DNA from: Burkholderia metallica
GTDB lineage: Bacteria; Pseudomonadota; Gammaproteobacteria; Burkholderiales; Burkholderiaceae
Reading direction: 5' to 3'
Assembly: GCF_902832845.1 (NCBI RefSeq)
Contig: NZ_CADFDB010000015.1
Span: 62,001-126,000, forward strand
Length of the DNA: 64,000 nt
The notes beneath the pieces are model-generated. The model searched no databases and was not told the origin of the DNA. It saw only the letters and a list, made by a program, of their open reading frames with translations. The translations under genes and the position numbers were made by a program. Positions 35,786 to 44,381 of the stretch are shown in pieces (the stretch's first letter is position 1; each line of letters begins with the position of its first letter).

Positions 35786-36265
35786 TTAGTCGATGCATTC
35801 GTCGAAGTGCCAGCGCGATTCCATTTCCTTGGCGGCACCGATTGCCTCCTGAAGTGTCGCGCGCGGATGGCCGGCGTTCGGCTCGCAATCGCCGCCCCGA
35901 TGAGAGACTTCGAGGGCAGGGACATAGCCGTCCCGGGTAAGGCTTACGCTCGGGCGCGTTTCGTTCAACCCGTCCATGTCGTTGAGCCATTCCCCGAACC
36001 AAACGACTCGACCGCGTTCCTCGGCTTCGAAACCGTCATCCCAATGCGGAATCAGACTGGGCTCGCCCGCCAGCAAGAGCGACATGTCGGCCCCTTCGAG
36101 GCATGCACGTGCTCCGCTCGCGCGGGCGCAGATTTCAGCATCCCAGAGGTATTGCTCGGCCTTATCTTCGTTGCCGGCAGTTGCAGCGATGCGAAACAGC
36201 GTAAGTTGCGCGCGCGCTTCGAGGGCAAAATCGAAACTGTCGACGGGAGTGCGATCAAATTTCAC
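35786..36265 (-). CDS. Hypothetical 159-aa protein
   Basis: Acidic cytoplasmic protein with an N-terminal helical part (residues 5-60) resembling a short repeat-like helical pair, and a C-terminal half rich in Trp and Gly. GTG start with GGAG six bases upstream. The ATG alternatives lie well upstream in a region without coding character. No family recognised. Confidence 0.6.
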   Translation of the reverse strand: MKFDRTPVDSFDFALEARAQLTLFRIAATAGNEDKAEQYLWDAEICARASGARACLEGADMSLLLAGEPSLIPHWDDGFEAEERGRVVWFGEWLNDMDGLNETRPSVSLTRDGYVPALEVSHRGGDCEPNAGHPRATLQEAIGAAKEMESRWHFDECID

Positions 36266-36311
36266 GGTTCGCTCCGATCGGCGCGCCAGCGTCGGCGCGC
36301 CCGCAAAATGG

Positions 36312-36578
36312 TCAATGGAAGATGCCGAGTGCTTCACGGATGACGCGTTGAGCGCTCGCAGCGCCGTAGCGCTCGCCCCGTGCGTACGCCTTTTCGTAGA
36401 CCTTGATCGCGACATTGATTTGCCACGCGGTCCAGTCGATCGTGGGCAGCGAAAATGCCAGTTCGCCGTCGTCGCCATGATGTACCGCGATGGAGGGCGC
36501 AGCACTTTCGCAGCGCGCAATCGCGAAAAAACCTTCCGTGATACCTTCGATCATCAGTTCGTCAGTCTCGTAGCTCAT
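36312..36578 (-). CDS. Hypothetical 88-aa protein
   Basis: Residues 40-86 (DWTAWQINVAIKVYEKAYAR then ASAQRVIREALGI) look helical. CGGAG seven bases before the ATG at 36578. Part of a run of small minus-strand genes. Function unknown. Confidence 0.62.
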   Translation of the reverse strand: MSYETDELMIEGITEGFFAIARCESAAPSIAVHHGDDGELAFSLPTIDWTAWQINVAIKVYEKAYARGERYGAASAQRVIREALGIFH

Positions 36579-36592
36579 CGTGAATCTCCGGG

Positions 36593-36883
36593 TCATTGCC
36601 AAACCGGCGACCACGCGCCGGACGAAAGGCGAAACAGGGTGATGCGCCGAGCGCGACCGTCGATGCTCGTTTCGAGCCGCACGGCGCGCGCGTCGTCATC
36701 AGGGCGGGTCCAGCGGTACAAAACTCGAAACGGGGCATCAACCGGGCAGCCGAGCCAGTGCGCGGCGGTCACGCGCAGGCGATTTTTCGTGTGTCGAATG
36801 CCTGCCTGGCGGTGAGCCTCGGGGGGTGCGGGGGGAACGCCCGCGCGTGTGTGCGTGATTCGGTCGGGGGTGGTTGTGCTCAC
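36593..36883 (-). CDS. Hypothetical 96-aa protein with the AGVPPAPPEAHR N-terminal segment
   Basis: GTG start with AAAGGA upstream. Residues 14-25 are AGVPPAPPEAHR, encoded by 35 bases identical to a stretch near the start of parB. The rest (TAAHWLGCPVDAPFRVLYRW) is a small basic domain of unknown role. The leader upstream is hairpin copy 1. Ends 15 bases before the next gene's start. Confidence 0.6.
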   Translation of the reverse strand: MSTTTPDRITHTRAGVPPAPPEAHRQAGIRHTKNRLRVTAAHWLGCPVDAPFRVLYRWTRPDDDARAVRLETSIDGRARRITLFRLSSGAWSPVWQ

Positions 36884-36908
36884 GATTTCGTCCTTTTGTG
36901 TCGGGTTG

Positions 36909-37117
36909 TGGATCTGCCATTGGGAGCCGCCTCGACGCGGGTTTAGCGCGGGCAGGCACGGGTGCAAGGGCGCGCCCGGAGGCCGCATGCGGAGCGCAGG
37001 CGTAGCCGAGCACCGAACGGGTGAGGACGTGGGCGGAGCGAAGCGCAGCCTTTACCCTTGCGCCCGTGCCTGCCCGCGCTATGCGTCGAAAAGGGGCGGC
37101 TCCCAATGGCAGATCCA
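36909..37117 (-). repeat. Structured GC-rich leader element, copy 1
   Basis: A long inverted repeat: 23 perfectly paired bases outside (36909-36931 with 37095-37117), TCGACGC/GCGTCGA next, and 26 pairs with one G-T inside (36945-36970 with 37055-37080). The loop holds GCACC-type hairpin CACC-GAACG-GGTG shared with copies 3 and 4. It ends 26 bases before a start codon, so the hairpin would lie in the mRNA leader of the 96-aa gene. Confidence 0.6.
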
Positions 37118-37315
37118 CGCGCTTAACCCGGCGCAAAAGGATGGAGCGCAACCACGCGGTTTCCCCGGCCGGATCGCGCACACGGCGCGGGGCAGCCGGT
37201 CCCGCGCCCCCTCGGCCGGCGTAGCCGGCCGCTAGACCTGCTGTCCGCCCGCGAGTAGCGGGCACGTACTCCACGAGCAAGCGAAGCGCGCAGCGCCGGC
37301 ACGGCGCGCAGACGT

Positions 37316-37410
37316 CAGGGATTGAAGCCCGTAGGGGCGAGACTCGCGCAGCGAGGCTCGACGCGCAGCGCGAAAGCCCGGCCCGGAGCGAAGCGGAGGG
37401 AGACGCCCGA
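37316..37410. repeat. 95-base GC-rich element, copy A
   Basis: From CAGGGATTGAAGCCCG through GCGAGACTCGCGCAGCGAGG to GGAGCGAAGCGGAGGGAG. A nearly identical copy lies at 46538-46635. Many short complementary arms (AGCCCG/CGGGCT-like) suggest a folded RNA. The rest of the gap between the 96-aa gene and parB shows no coding frame. Confidence 0.55.
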
Positions 37411-37620
37411 GCAGCAAGTCAGGGAAGTGCCGCCAGCGCATGCGCCACAGCGACGGGCGCGCATGCGCAGCATCGGAAAGGTGATCCTTTACGGGAGCGG
37501 CAGAGAATCGGAAAGTGAGAACTTTCGGGAGTAGATCATCATGCTGCGGACGGCCCGCCGAAGAACACTGACCGGCACACCGCACCAGCGGGCGCGGCGC
37601 ACCCGCTGGCGTCGATTAGG

Positions 37621-39750
37621 TCAATCACGCGGCGGCATGCCTTCACCTTCCGCTACGACCGTGCCGTCGCTCACGTCGTCGGCCGACGCAACCAACGCAG
37701 GCTCGTCGGCCTCCGCTTCCTCGGCGCTTTCGTCGGCATGCGACGCCTTCGCCGGAACGTCCCACAGCTTCATCCGCACGACTTCGGTCTTCGCGAAATG
37801 CTCTGGCAACCAACCGCGCCCCGCGATCAGCCGTTCGGCCTCGGTCGCCGCGTCCCCCTTCTTGAGCTTCGCCACGCGCATCGCATCGGAACGTGACGCG
37901 GCCGCGCTCACGACGTCCACGATCCGATCTTTCGAAACGTGGTCGAAGTAGCCCGCCTTCGTCGGTTGCCACGCATCCGCGAGATTCAGCCCGAGCGCCG
38001 GGATCAGTGCGTTGATCGCGTGCGGCCGCTCATCCGGGCGCACGCTGTCCACGCTCGCCGCGACGTACTGCGCGAGGATCAGCAGCAGGCGCTCGTCGGT
38101 CTGCTCGATCAGCCAGCGCAGCAGCGCGTCACTGTCATTCGGGATGACGCCTCCCCAAACCCGGCGTTGCTCTCGCCGCATCGTGAACGCAAGGTCGTCG
38201 TCCAGTTCCGGCGCATGCTTCGTCAGGTTGTGGGAGTGGTCACGGAACGTCACGTCCAGCGCGCTCCCTTCGGTACTGTGGCCGTACTCGCCCGCCAGCA
38301 GCCGGTGCACGAGCGCGGCGAGCGCGACGTGCGGCTGCTGCTCGAGGGCGGCGGCAACGGCCGCCGTGCGATGCGCGTTCAGGCGCAGCGTCAGCCGTTC
38401 GGAGTGCGGCCCCTTCGCGGGCTTCACAGCCGACGCGCCGACGCGCGCGGGCTGACCATCTGACGAGTCGTCGTCATCGTCGTCACCATTCTCGCCACTT
38501 TCGGTCGTCGCGGCTGCAACCGGCTCACGCGCAACGAGTCCGCGCTCGATCACGGGCTCGCCGTTCGCATCGAGCGAGAGAAGCGCGCCAGCCTGCGCCA
38601 TGTCGTCGGGATGGTAGACGAGCAGTGACTCTTCGATTTCGTCGCGACGCACGGTCAGCGCTTCTTCTTCCGCCTCGACGCGCTCGGCGACATCGTCGTC
38701 TCTCTCGTCGGCATCCCAAAATTGAGCAAGTTCGGCCAGCCGCTGATCGATCGCCGCCAGTTCTTTCGCAACCTCGTCTGTCGGTTCCGTTCGACGCGGC
38801 AGCACCGGGCGAAATTGCGACCGCGCGGCATGGTCCCGTTCCGGCATGGCTTTCACCCATGCCCAGCCTTCGGCCAGCACCGACGCGCCGAGTGCTTCCA
38901 GTTGCTCGGTCGCGAGGCGCAGCATCAGCGCATGATCGCGATACCACGCATCCTCGGCTGCGGAGAACAGGTCGCGTCGCACTGCACCGCCAGCCGCTTC
39001 GAACGCCTCGACGCCAACGAATTTCGCGACGCGGTTGCTCACGAACGACTGTTCGTCGCGCACGAAGCGGCGGCGGATCGCGTGCGCGTCGCGGTTGTAC
39101 GGCTCGGCGTCGAACCACGCGGCCTCTTGCTCGTCGTGACTGTCCGACAGCGCAACCGCCTGCATTTGGTCGAGCTTGATCTCTCCGGTGCGGAACAGGT
39201 CGACCAGCTTCGGAGACACTCGCGCGAGCTTGAGGCGGCGCTGCACGGTTTTCGGGTGCACGCCGTACAGGTCGGCGATTTCCTCGATCGACCGGCCAGC
39301 TTCAACCTGAATCCGGTATGCCTCGCACGCGTCGGCGGGGTGCATCGGCTCGCGCATTTCGTTCTCGGTCGCGGACAGCAGCACGGCATCCTCGACCGGC
39401 ACCACTTTGCAGCGCACCGGGTGGTCGGCGGGGATGTAGTCGTGTTCGAGCAGGTAGACGAGCGCGAGGCGACGGCGGCCGCCAGCAGCGACGCCAAACG
39501 TCTGCGCCTTCCTCGCCCCGACCTTCATCGGGTGCACGATCAGGTTTTGAAGCAGGCCGACTTTCCAGATATTGAGCGCGAGTTCCTTGATGCCGGTCGG
39601 GGGCACGCGCCGCACGTTGTAGGGGGACGCGACCAGCCGTTTAAGCGGAATGTCGCGCAGGTCGTCTGCCGTTCGGTGAGCCTCGGGGGGTGCGGGGGGA
39701 ACGCCCGCGTCGTGGGCGAGGGCCGGGATCTCGGTGGTCACTGCGTTCAT
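37621..39750 (-). CDS. parB: Large ParB/Spo0J-family partition protein
   Basis: 709 aa, about twice chromosomal ParB. The N-terminal ParB domain (residues 30-130, IPLKRLVASPYNVRR and GVAAGGRRRLALVYLL) leads to a helix-turn-helix (IEEIADLYGVHPKTVQRRLK). Residues 400-500 are very acidic with a run of seven aspartates, and the C-terminal third is an extra helical domain. AAAGGAGG five bases before the ATG at 39750 fixes the start. No parA is adjacent. It may act as a general plasmid regulator rather than only in partition. Confidence 0.9.
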   Translation of the reverse strand: MNAVTTEIPALAHDAGVPPAPPEAHRTADDLRDIPLKRLVASPYNVRRVPPTGIKELALNIWKVGLLQNLIVHPMKVGARKAQTFGVAAGGRRRLALVYLLEHDYIPADHPVRCKVVPVEDAVLLSATENEMREPMHPADACEAYRIQVEAGRSIEEIADLYGVHPKTVQRRLKLARVSPKLVDLFRTGEIKLDQMQAVALSDSHDEQEAAWFDAEPYNRDAHAIRRRFVRDEQSFVSNRVAKFVGVEAFEAAGGAVRRDLFSAAEDAWYRDHALMLRLATEQLEALGASVLAEGWAWVKAMPERDHAARSQFRPVLPRRTEPTDEVAKELAAIDQRLAELAQFWDADERDDDVAERVEAEEEALTVRRDEIEESLLVYHPDDMAQAGALLSLDANGEPVIERGLVAREPVAAATTESGENGDDDDDDSSDGQPARVGASAVKPAKGPHSERLTLRLNAHRTAAVAAALEQQPHVALAALVHRLLAGEYGHSTEGSALDVTFRDHSHNLTKHAPELDDDLAFTMRREQRRVWGGVIPNDSDALLRWLIEQTDERLLLILAQYVAASVDSVRPDERPHAINALIPALGLNLADAWQPTKAGYFDHVSKDRIVDVVSAAASRSDAMRVAKLKKGDAATEAERLIAGRGWLPEHFAKTEVVRMKLWDVPAKASHADESAEEAEADEPALVASADDVSDGTVVAEGEGMPPRD

Positions 39751-39779
39751 ACAAGCCTCCTTTACGTCGGGGTGGAAAA

Positions 39780-39964
39780 AGCTGCCATTCGGAGCCGCCT
39801 CGACGCATGGGGAGTGCGGACGCGCAGGCACTGCAAGGGCGCGAGCAAGGCCGCAGCGCCTCGGCCGCCAGGCCGGGCGACCGGGCGCCGCGCGCGGCAA
39901 CGCGAACCCTTGCGGTGACGGCGGGCCGCACTATGCGTCGGGATGAGGCGGCCCGATGGCAGCT
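39780..39964 (-). repeat. Structured GC-rich leader element, copy 2 (before parB)
   Basis: Outer arms AGCTGCCAT/ATGGCAGCT, then GCCGCCTCGACGCAT paired with ATGCGTCG-(bulge)-AGGCGGC, AGTGCGG/CCGCACT, and the core GCAAGGG/CCCTTGC (39833 and 39907). Same outline and partly the same outer-arm sequence as copy 1. It ends 30 bases before the parB start. Confidence 0.6.
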
Positions 39965-40451
39965 GATTCGCCGACGGTGGAAGACTGGAACGCGGGGACG
40001 GCTGCCGAAGCCCGGACGTCGCCGGCGCCGGGCCGCACGCGCGGCCCGAGCGCGAACTCCGCGCGGCTCGCCGCGCGGCTGGCGGGGCGGCCAGCGCCGG
40101 GGCCGGACGCCAGCGGCGGCCGAGCCCCAGGAGCGGACAGCCCGTATCTCTGGCGCGCGGGTGCGTGCGGCTTGCGTGCCTGGCGAAGCCGGGCGCGCAA
40201 GGTGCCGCGCGCCGGCTGGATAATCGGAACGGCGCGGATCCGCCGCGGCCAGCTGGGGCGAGCGGTCCCCCGCCCGCGCCGGCCGCTCGATGCGGACGGG
40301 GTGGGCCGCCCCGTATCAGTGGAACATTTCGCGGTACGGAAACGGCCTTCCGCGTTCCAGTCGCCGGCCGGGCCCGCGGGTTCAGGCCGGAGGTGGAACA
40401 TGATCGATTGGAGATCGCCGCCGGCACCAGGCGCGCGCCGGCGGCCGCACG
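39965..40451. other. GC-rich gap upstream of the parB leader
   Basis: No supported gene; long frames on both strands are low-complexity Arg/Ala/Pro products of the base composition. The parB promoter may be here. Confidence 0.45.
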
Positions 40452-40640
40452 TCAGGTCGCAGCATTACCGCGGCCGTGAACAACACCGGCGTCGAATGCC
40501 GCCGCGAGCGCGTCGCGGATGCACCAGACCGCGCAATCGTGAAAGTCCAGCCGGTCGCTGTGGCGCGTTTCGAGTGTGTCGATGCGCAGATGCATGCGTG
40601 CGATCGCGAAAAGCAACATTTCGATTTCGTTTTTCGTCAT
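40452..40640 (-). CDS. 62-aa hypothetical protein
   Basis: MTKNEIEMLLFAIARMHLRI begins a helical protein with HDCAVWCIRDALAAAF near the end. GAGG five bases upstream of the ATG. Lies 58 bases after another very small gene of the same orientation. Function unknown. Confidence 0.55.
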   Translation of the reverse strand: MTKNEIEMLLFAIARMHLRIDTLETRHSDRLDFHDCAVWCIRDALAAAFDAGVVHGRGNAAT

Positions 40641-40698
40641 GGGAGCCTCGCAAACGGCCGGCTGCCGGCAACGCCGGCGCCGGCGTCGGCGGATGAAT

Positions 40699-40866
40699 TT
40701 ATCGCCGGGCGCACTGGCCGGCCTGGAACGCTTCCAGCATCGCGTAACGCAACGACGCCGGCAGCACTTCAATTTCCGTGTTGGATTCCCACACGTCCGA
40801 GATCTCCGGGCCGAAGGCGTTTGCTGCGATCGCGGCCAAAATCGCGTCAATCAAATAACGGGGCAT
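40699..40866 (-). CDS. 55-aa hypothetical protein
   Basis: MPRYLIDAILAAIAANAFGP to GQCARR; acidic middle, mostly helical. AGGAG six bases upstream of the ATG at 40866 is the strongest argument for a gene. Function unknown. Confidence 0.55.
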   Translation of the reverse strand: MPRYLIDAILAAIAANAFGPEISDVWESNTEIEVLPASLRYAMLEAFQAGQCARR

Positions 40867-40915
40867 GCTGTTCTCCTGGTGTGCCGGCCGCGGCGAGCGG
40901 CCGGCGCTCGTGTGG

Positions 40916-41422
40916 TCAAGAAAGCTGCACTGCGCCGCAGTTTTCGGCTAGGCAGAATGCGAAATACCAGTTGCGGTACAGCTCGGCGAACAGGTGATCA
41001 ACGTCAGCGTCGATCGCTCCGATGAACCGGCTGAAATCGTCGGCCAGCTTCGCGGAAGTCCGCGACCCGATCGTTCCCGACGTGATCGAGAAATCGATCA
41101 GTTCCTTAAACGGGCCGTCCTTTGCTGCGATAGCGCCGTTCGTATGGCAGATTCGCGTGGCGCCGATCGAGATCGCCGGGTAATCGGCGAGCTCGGCCAG
41201 GCGCTCGCGGAAAATGTCGTGCATAACGTAGGTGCCGGCGCTGAATTCGAAGGAATTGCGATACCGGTAGATACGCGCCATGTCCAGGTCGCTGGCGCGG
41301 TGTGGGAACCGCGCCGCGGCGTCGAGGCGAACACAAAACACGTCCACGGGGTCGCCGTTCTCGTTCGTGCGGGGATGGTCGAGCTGCTCGAGACCGGAAT
41401 AGGCTGAAACGATCAGTCGCAT
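40916..41422 (-). CDS. Hypothetical 168-aa protein
   Basis: Soluble protein with mixed charge; patterns include SAYSGLEQLDHPRTNENGDP and RICHTNGAIAAKDGPF. AGAGGA seven bases before the ATG. It follows the DNA methyltransferase by 23 bases and is probably co-transcribed with it. No family recognised. Confidence 0.65.
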   Translation of the reverse strand: MRLIVSAYSGLEQLDHPRTNENGDPVDVFCVRLDAAARFPHRASDLDMARIYRYRNSFEFSAGTYVMHDIFRERLAELADYPAISIGATRICHTNGAIAAKDGPFKELIDFSITSGTIGSRTSAKLADDFSRFIGAIDADVDHLFAELYRNWYFAFCLAENCGAVQLS

Positions 41423-41445
41423 GGTGAAAGTCCTCTGTTCGGGTC

Positions 41446-42099
41446 TTAGGCGGCGGCCAAAGCGGCGCCGGCAACAGGCGCCGTCAGGCGCGCCTTGGCG
41501 GCCGCAAAGTAGGTCGCGTCCAGTTCGATGCCGATATACCGGCGCCCGAGCTCGCGGGCGGCAACGCACGTCGAGCCGGAGCCGGCGAACGGATCCAGTA
41601 CGACGTCGCCGGGCTGCGTAAAAGCGGAAATGAGTGTGCGCAGCGCGGCGACCGGCTTTTCGGTCGGATGGTGGCGGTTGCCGCTGTACGGAAACGGCAT
41701 GACGTCGGCGATCGGCGCGGCCGGCGCCGCGGGCCGCCCCTTGGCGAGCAGGTAGGCCGATTCGTGCTGGTACTTCACCAGGCCGGCCTTGGACGCGTAG
41801 GACTTCGTGAAGACGAAGTGGCCGGCCACGCGAAAGCCGGCCGCCTTCCAGGCATCGAAAAACAGGTCGACCTTGTTCCAGCCGTAGAACGAAATGCACA
41901 CGGCGTCGCGCTTCAACACACGGAACATTTCGGCGAACGCCGGCGCCAGCCAGTCGCCGTTTACGTCGTTCGCGATCGAGCGGCCGCTCCGGTCGCGGAA
42001 ATTGACGAGGTAGGGCGGGTCCGTGACGATACAGTCGACGGATTCAGGGGCGAGTTTGGGCATGGCGACCAGGCAGTCGCCGTTGTACAAATAGCTCAC
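41446..42099 (-). CDS. DNA methyltransferase, adenine-N6 or cytosine-N4 (beta class)
   Basis: Modifies DNA with AdoMet. Catalytic motif DPPY (VDCIVTDPPYLVNF) lies near residue 30 and the AdoMet motif DPFAGSGST near residue 180, the order of beta-class enzymes, with HHPTEKPVAALR between them. The GTG start at 42099 has GGAG six bases upstream; an ATG four codons earlier (42111) has no ribosome site. No partner restriction enzyme, so probably an orphan enzyme shielding the element from host restriction. Confidence 0.9.
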   Translation of the reverse strand: MSYLYNGDCLVAMPKLAPESVDCIVTDPPYLVNFRDRSGRSIANDVNGDWLAPAFAEMFRVLKRDAVCISFYGWNKVDLFFDAWKAAGFRVAGHFVFTKSYASKAGLVKYQHESAYLLAKGRPAAPAAPIADVMPFPYSGNRHHPTEKPVAALRTLISAFTQPGDVVLDPFAGSGSTCVAARELGRRYIGIELDATYFAAAKARLTAPVAGAALAAA

Positions 42100-42129
42100 G
42101 GTCAGCTCCATAGAGTTGAGATAAGGGCA

Positions 42130-42425
42130 GCCGGAGCGATGCGGCTCGCAAACCGTGCTACCCGGAGCTGGCGAGCGCCCGCGGGAGAATGGCGGGCAAG
42201 GGGACCGTGGAATACCGGAGTGCGCGAAGCGCGCGAGGATATGCCGCGAAAGCCCCTTGCAGGAGCAGGGCGCCGTGCGACACTCGTCGCGCGCGGCGCA
42301 ATGGTCCGGCCGCCAGGCTACGGCGGGCGAACGTGGGCTCCGGGTTCAAAGGTCGACTGCGGAAGGAATGCGAGGCGCTTGGCTAGCGCGTAGGCGCCGG
42401 GCGCGGGAGTGGTGTTGCGTCACGG
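42130..42425 (-). repeat. Structured GC-rich leader element, copy 5 (before the DNA methyltransferase)
   Basis: Core stem GCAAGGGG (42196) with CCCCTTGC (42253) and inner GCGCGAAGCGCGC, matching the core of the other copies, in an otherwise non-coding stretch just upstream of the methyltransferase start. Outer arms differ from copies 1-4. The remaining bases to 42563 show no gene. Confidence 0.45.
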
Positions 42426-42563
42426 ACATGAGCGCGACGGCGGACGCAGATCGCCGAGCGCGATCGCGATTTCCGTGTCGCGGCCGCGAAGCGGCCGCCG
42501 CGCAAAATTGGGATCGTGGAAATGGGAGAACCGAGTTGGTTGATCACCAATCAGCGTCAGCTA

Positions 42564-44363
42564 CTACGCCTCGAGCTCGAACGCCAAGGAAGTCTGTGCA
42601 CCATCCGTCGTGGCCTTATGCGCCCAAGCCCGCCGCGCTTCCTCGGGAAGTTCGCTAAAGCGCACACCGTAGGCAAGGAGCTGCTCGACGTCGTGCCCGA
42701 GGTTCAGTCCGAGCCGATCCTTGAAGTCGGTGCGACGGGCCACTTCATCGTGCTTCAGTTGCTGCTTATGGGAGAGGGTGAGCGCGCCGTAGTTCAGGTA
42801 CCACCGATAGCCGGTCGTGATCCCGCCGGGATGAAAGCCGCGGTCGTGCATAGCCGCGAGGCGATCCGCTTCGAACTCCAGGATCATCTCGGCCGACTCG
42901 AGGTCGACGTCGAAGCGATCGCCGGTGCGGACGCGCCAAGTGCTCTTTCCATCACCCAGGTCCAACACTGTCGGCGCGCACGGCGAGCGCTCCGTCAAAG
43001 CCTCCATCAGCGGATCTCGAAACCCGGTCCACTGATCCGCCGTATCGTCCCACTCGGTGCCGACCTTCAGAAAAAGCGGCTCGGGCAACGGTGCCGGCGC
43101 GGCCGGTGCGATTTCCGGTACGGGATTACTCACGCCACGCTCGCAGATGTCCCGGTAGTCGGCCCAGATCGCGAAGGGGGCCGCGAGTCCCTGCAGCGAC
43201 TGCATTGCGTCAACGGCAATCATCATCGGCAGGGGCAAGGTCTGGAATTTCGGTTGCGTTCCAGCGCGTCGAGCGCGGATCCTCTCGTCACGATCGATTG
43301 TCAGCATATACCGGACGAGCTCCCGTACGGTAGCCGCACCAAACGTATCCGGTTCGAGGCAGATGTACCCTGCACGGATTGTGCGACCGACCCAATTTCG
43401 ACGCGACCAGTCGTAACGGATCGCGCGGATGAAGCGGTTCAGCTGCTGCAGGCCGCGCGCGTAGGCGTACCGATCTCCATCGAAGCGGATCATCTCGGCG
43501 AGCGAACGATCATCGGCTTGCTGGCAGGTCCAGCAGCCGGTGCGCGCATCGCAGTTTCCGCGTCGCACACGCTTGCCGGCGGACGCCTCCTCGAACGTGA
43601 GATCGGACACGATCGCGCAGCTGCTGTTGCCGGCATGCGCGTAGATCCGCTTCGTCTCTTCGAAGTCCGTGTAGGTCAGGCGCAGCCCGGACGAGACTTC
43701 GCCGATAAACTCCCAGACATCTTCAGTCGACCAGTCGGCGATGGGGCAGAGGGTGAGTTCGCCGTCGCTGTTGCGGACCGGCGTATCGGCGCGATCGCCA
43801 CGGGCGGTCATCTTCGCCTTGCGGCGCTCACTTTCGTTGAAGCGGGTGCCGAGCAGGACCACGGGTTCTGCATAGCCGGCCTTCCGTGCCTCGCGATATA
43901 ACTGATTGCGACCGACGCGGCTGGGCTCGATCTTCAACGAGACTGAGCAGTCCGAATTCGTGCCGGCGTAGCTCGGCAGGGCCCGGCCCGTGAGGACCGA
44001 CAGTTGCCAGGACGTCGCGAGTGACGGTGCAACAACCAGCACGCGTACCTCGAATCCGTGCGACCGGCCATAGGCCTCCATCTTCCCCAGCTCCCGACGC
44101 GCGTGCTCAACCATCTCGGGCGACTCGACCAGGGTGTCGGCCGTAATCACGCAGACAAGCGGCTGGCCACCGCCGGCAACATGCTGGCGTGCTGCGTCCA
44201 GCGCGAGGCTCGTTACGACTCCACTATCCTTGCCCGCGCTGAACTGGCAAATCACCATCCGATTCGCGGAAAACAGCGCCCCGAGCGCCTCGAGCGCGCG
44301 TTCGACGCGCTGATCGACGGTGGGGCGCAGTTCCGCCTGCAGGAACATTTCGACCGTTTCCAT
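42564..44363 (-). CDS. DndC-like PAPS-reductase-family protein
   Basis: 599 aa. The N-type PP-loop FSAGKDSGVVTSLAL is near residue 42; cysteine sites CSVSL, SSCAIVSD and GNCDARTGCWTC recall the iron-sulfur cluster region of DndC (which has GCWxC). DndC joins sulfur to DNA in phosphorothioation, but dndB, D and E are absent. Residues from about 400 form an extra domain. Mobile elements often carry such stand-alone genes of unproven function. It follows the LPD29 gene by 18 bases. Confidence 0.8.
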   Translation of the reverse strand: METVEMFLQAELRPTVDQRVERALEALGALFSANRMVICQFSAGKDSGVVTSLALDAARQHVAGGGQPLVCVITADTLVESPEMVEHARRELGKMEAYGRSHGFEVRVLVVAPSLATSWQLSVLTGRALPSYAGTNSDCSVSLKIEPSRVGRNQLYREARKAGYAEPVVLLGTRFNESERRKAKMTARGDRADTPVRNSDGELTLCPIADWSTEDVWEFIGEVSSGLRLTYTDFEETKRIYAHAGNSSCAIVSDLTFEEASAGKRVRRGNCDARTGCWTCQQADDRSLAEMIRFDGDRYAYARGLQQLNRFIRAIRYDWSRRNWVGRTIRAGYICLEPDTFGAATVRELVRYMLTIDRDERIRARRAGTQPKFQTLPLPMMIAVDAMQSLQGLAAPFAIWADYRDICERGVSNPVPEIAPAAPAPLPEPLFLKVGTEWDDTADQWTGFRDPLMEALTERSPCAPTVLDLGDGKSTWRVRTGDRFDVDLESAEMILEFEADRLAAMHDRGFHPGGITTGYRWYLNYGALTLSHKQQLKHDEVARRTDFKDRLGLNLGHDVEQLLAYGVRFSELPEEARRAWAHKATTDGAQTSLAFELEA

Positions 44364-44381
44364 AGCGCTCGGCTTCCGTGG

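Noticed and set aside
38722-39918. 398-codon open frame on the plus strand
   Set aside because: Antisense to parB, which has clear ParB motifs and a strong ribosome site.
42516-43901. 461-codon open frame on the plus strand
   Set aside because: Antisense to the DndC-like gene; no recognisable domain.
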